From the NCBI GenBank assembly GCA_021798435.1, contig JAJZGN010000027.1:1-14286 (forward strand): DNA of 14,286 nt, in the 5' to 3' direction. The stretch's first letter is position 1, and the number at the start of each line of letters is the position of its first letter. The translations under genes and the position numbers were made by a program. The stretch comes from a bacterium. Lineage in GTDB: Bacteria; Chloroflexota; Dormibacteria; Aeolococcales; Bog-877. This document shows positions 14,257-14,286 of this stretch, in pieces. The notes beneath the pieces are model-generated. The model worked only from the letters and a program-made list of their open reading frames with translations. It did not search any database and was not told the origin of the DNA.

Positions 14257-14271
14257 CGGCCCCTCGGGCCG
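14257..14271 (+). terminator. Possible hairpin terminator after the potassium channel gene
   Basis: CGGCCC-CTC-GGGCCG, a perfect 6-bp stem with a 3-base loop, begins 11 bases after the channel stop codon. It lacks a T tract, so it is not a textbook intrinsic terminator, and the window ends 15 bases later. Confidence 0.35.
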
Positions 14272-14286
14272 TCCCGGTTATGGTGG

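Noticed and set aside
1..14286. CRISPR arrays, insertion sequences, transposases, integrases, tRNA or rRNA genes
   Set aside because: None were found by reading both strands; no regularly spaced repeats or recombinase motifs are visible.

Overview
The DNA is very GC-rich, with densely packed genes, many GTG starts and several purine-rich ribosome binding sites. Together with an ECF sigma factor paired with a one-span membrane partner and a GT39-type membrane glycosyltransferase, this suggests Actinomycetota or a related high-GC lineage such as Dormibacterota or Chloroflexota. No rRNA or other taxonomic marker is present, so this is only an inference.

Left part (1-7488) is a high-affinity potassium uptake locus. 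On the minus strand a 27-residue membrane peptide, kdpF, kdpA, kdpB and kdpC form a tightly coupled operon in which neighbouring reading frames overlap or lie one base apart. The KdpD sensor is split and rearranged. One plus-strand protein (774-3026) holds two successive KdpD-type P-loop plus universal-stress-protein modules and has no membrane or kinase domain. A separate minus-strand protein (694 to beyond the left edge) holds the DUF4118 membrane domain and the histidine kinase. The two are divergently transcribed from a 79-bp gap. The P-loop protein ends inside kdpC, so it converges on the transporter operon. A kdpE regulator would be expected beyond the left edge but is not visible.

Middle part (7489-9971) holds a DUF488-family protein with an unassigned N-terminal extension (plus strand), then, convergent with it, an ECF sigma factor and a membrane-anchored anti-sigma-like protein. 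A GGAAC / CGTAA promoter just upstream of the sigma gene suggests autoregulation.

The interval 9972-10486 has no convincing gene but carries three strong inverted repeats. It is followed by a doubtful 59-codon ORF and a 99-residue zinc-ribbon protein.

Right part (10994-14286) holds a DoxX-family membrane protein and a GT-C (GT39-like) glycosyltransferase on the minus strand. Divergent from these is a two-span potassium channel with a TVGY filter and cytoplasmic RCK/TrkA domains. With Kdp on the left, the window encodes two separate potassium-handling systems.

The most unusual element is the split KdpD with a tandem-duplicated sensory half. The additional small peptide at the head of the kdp operon comes second.
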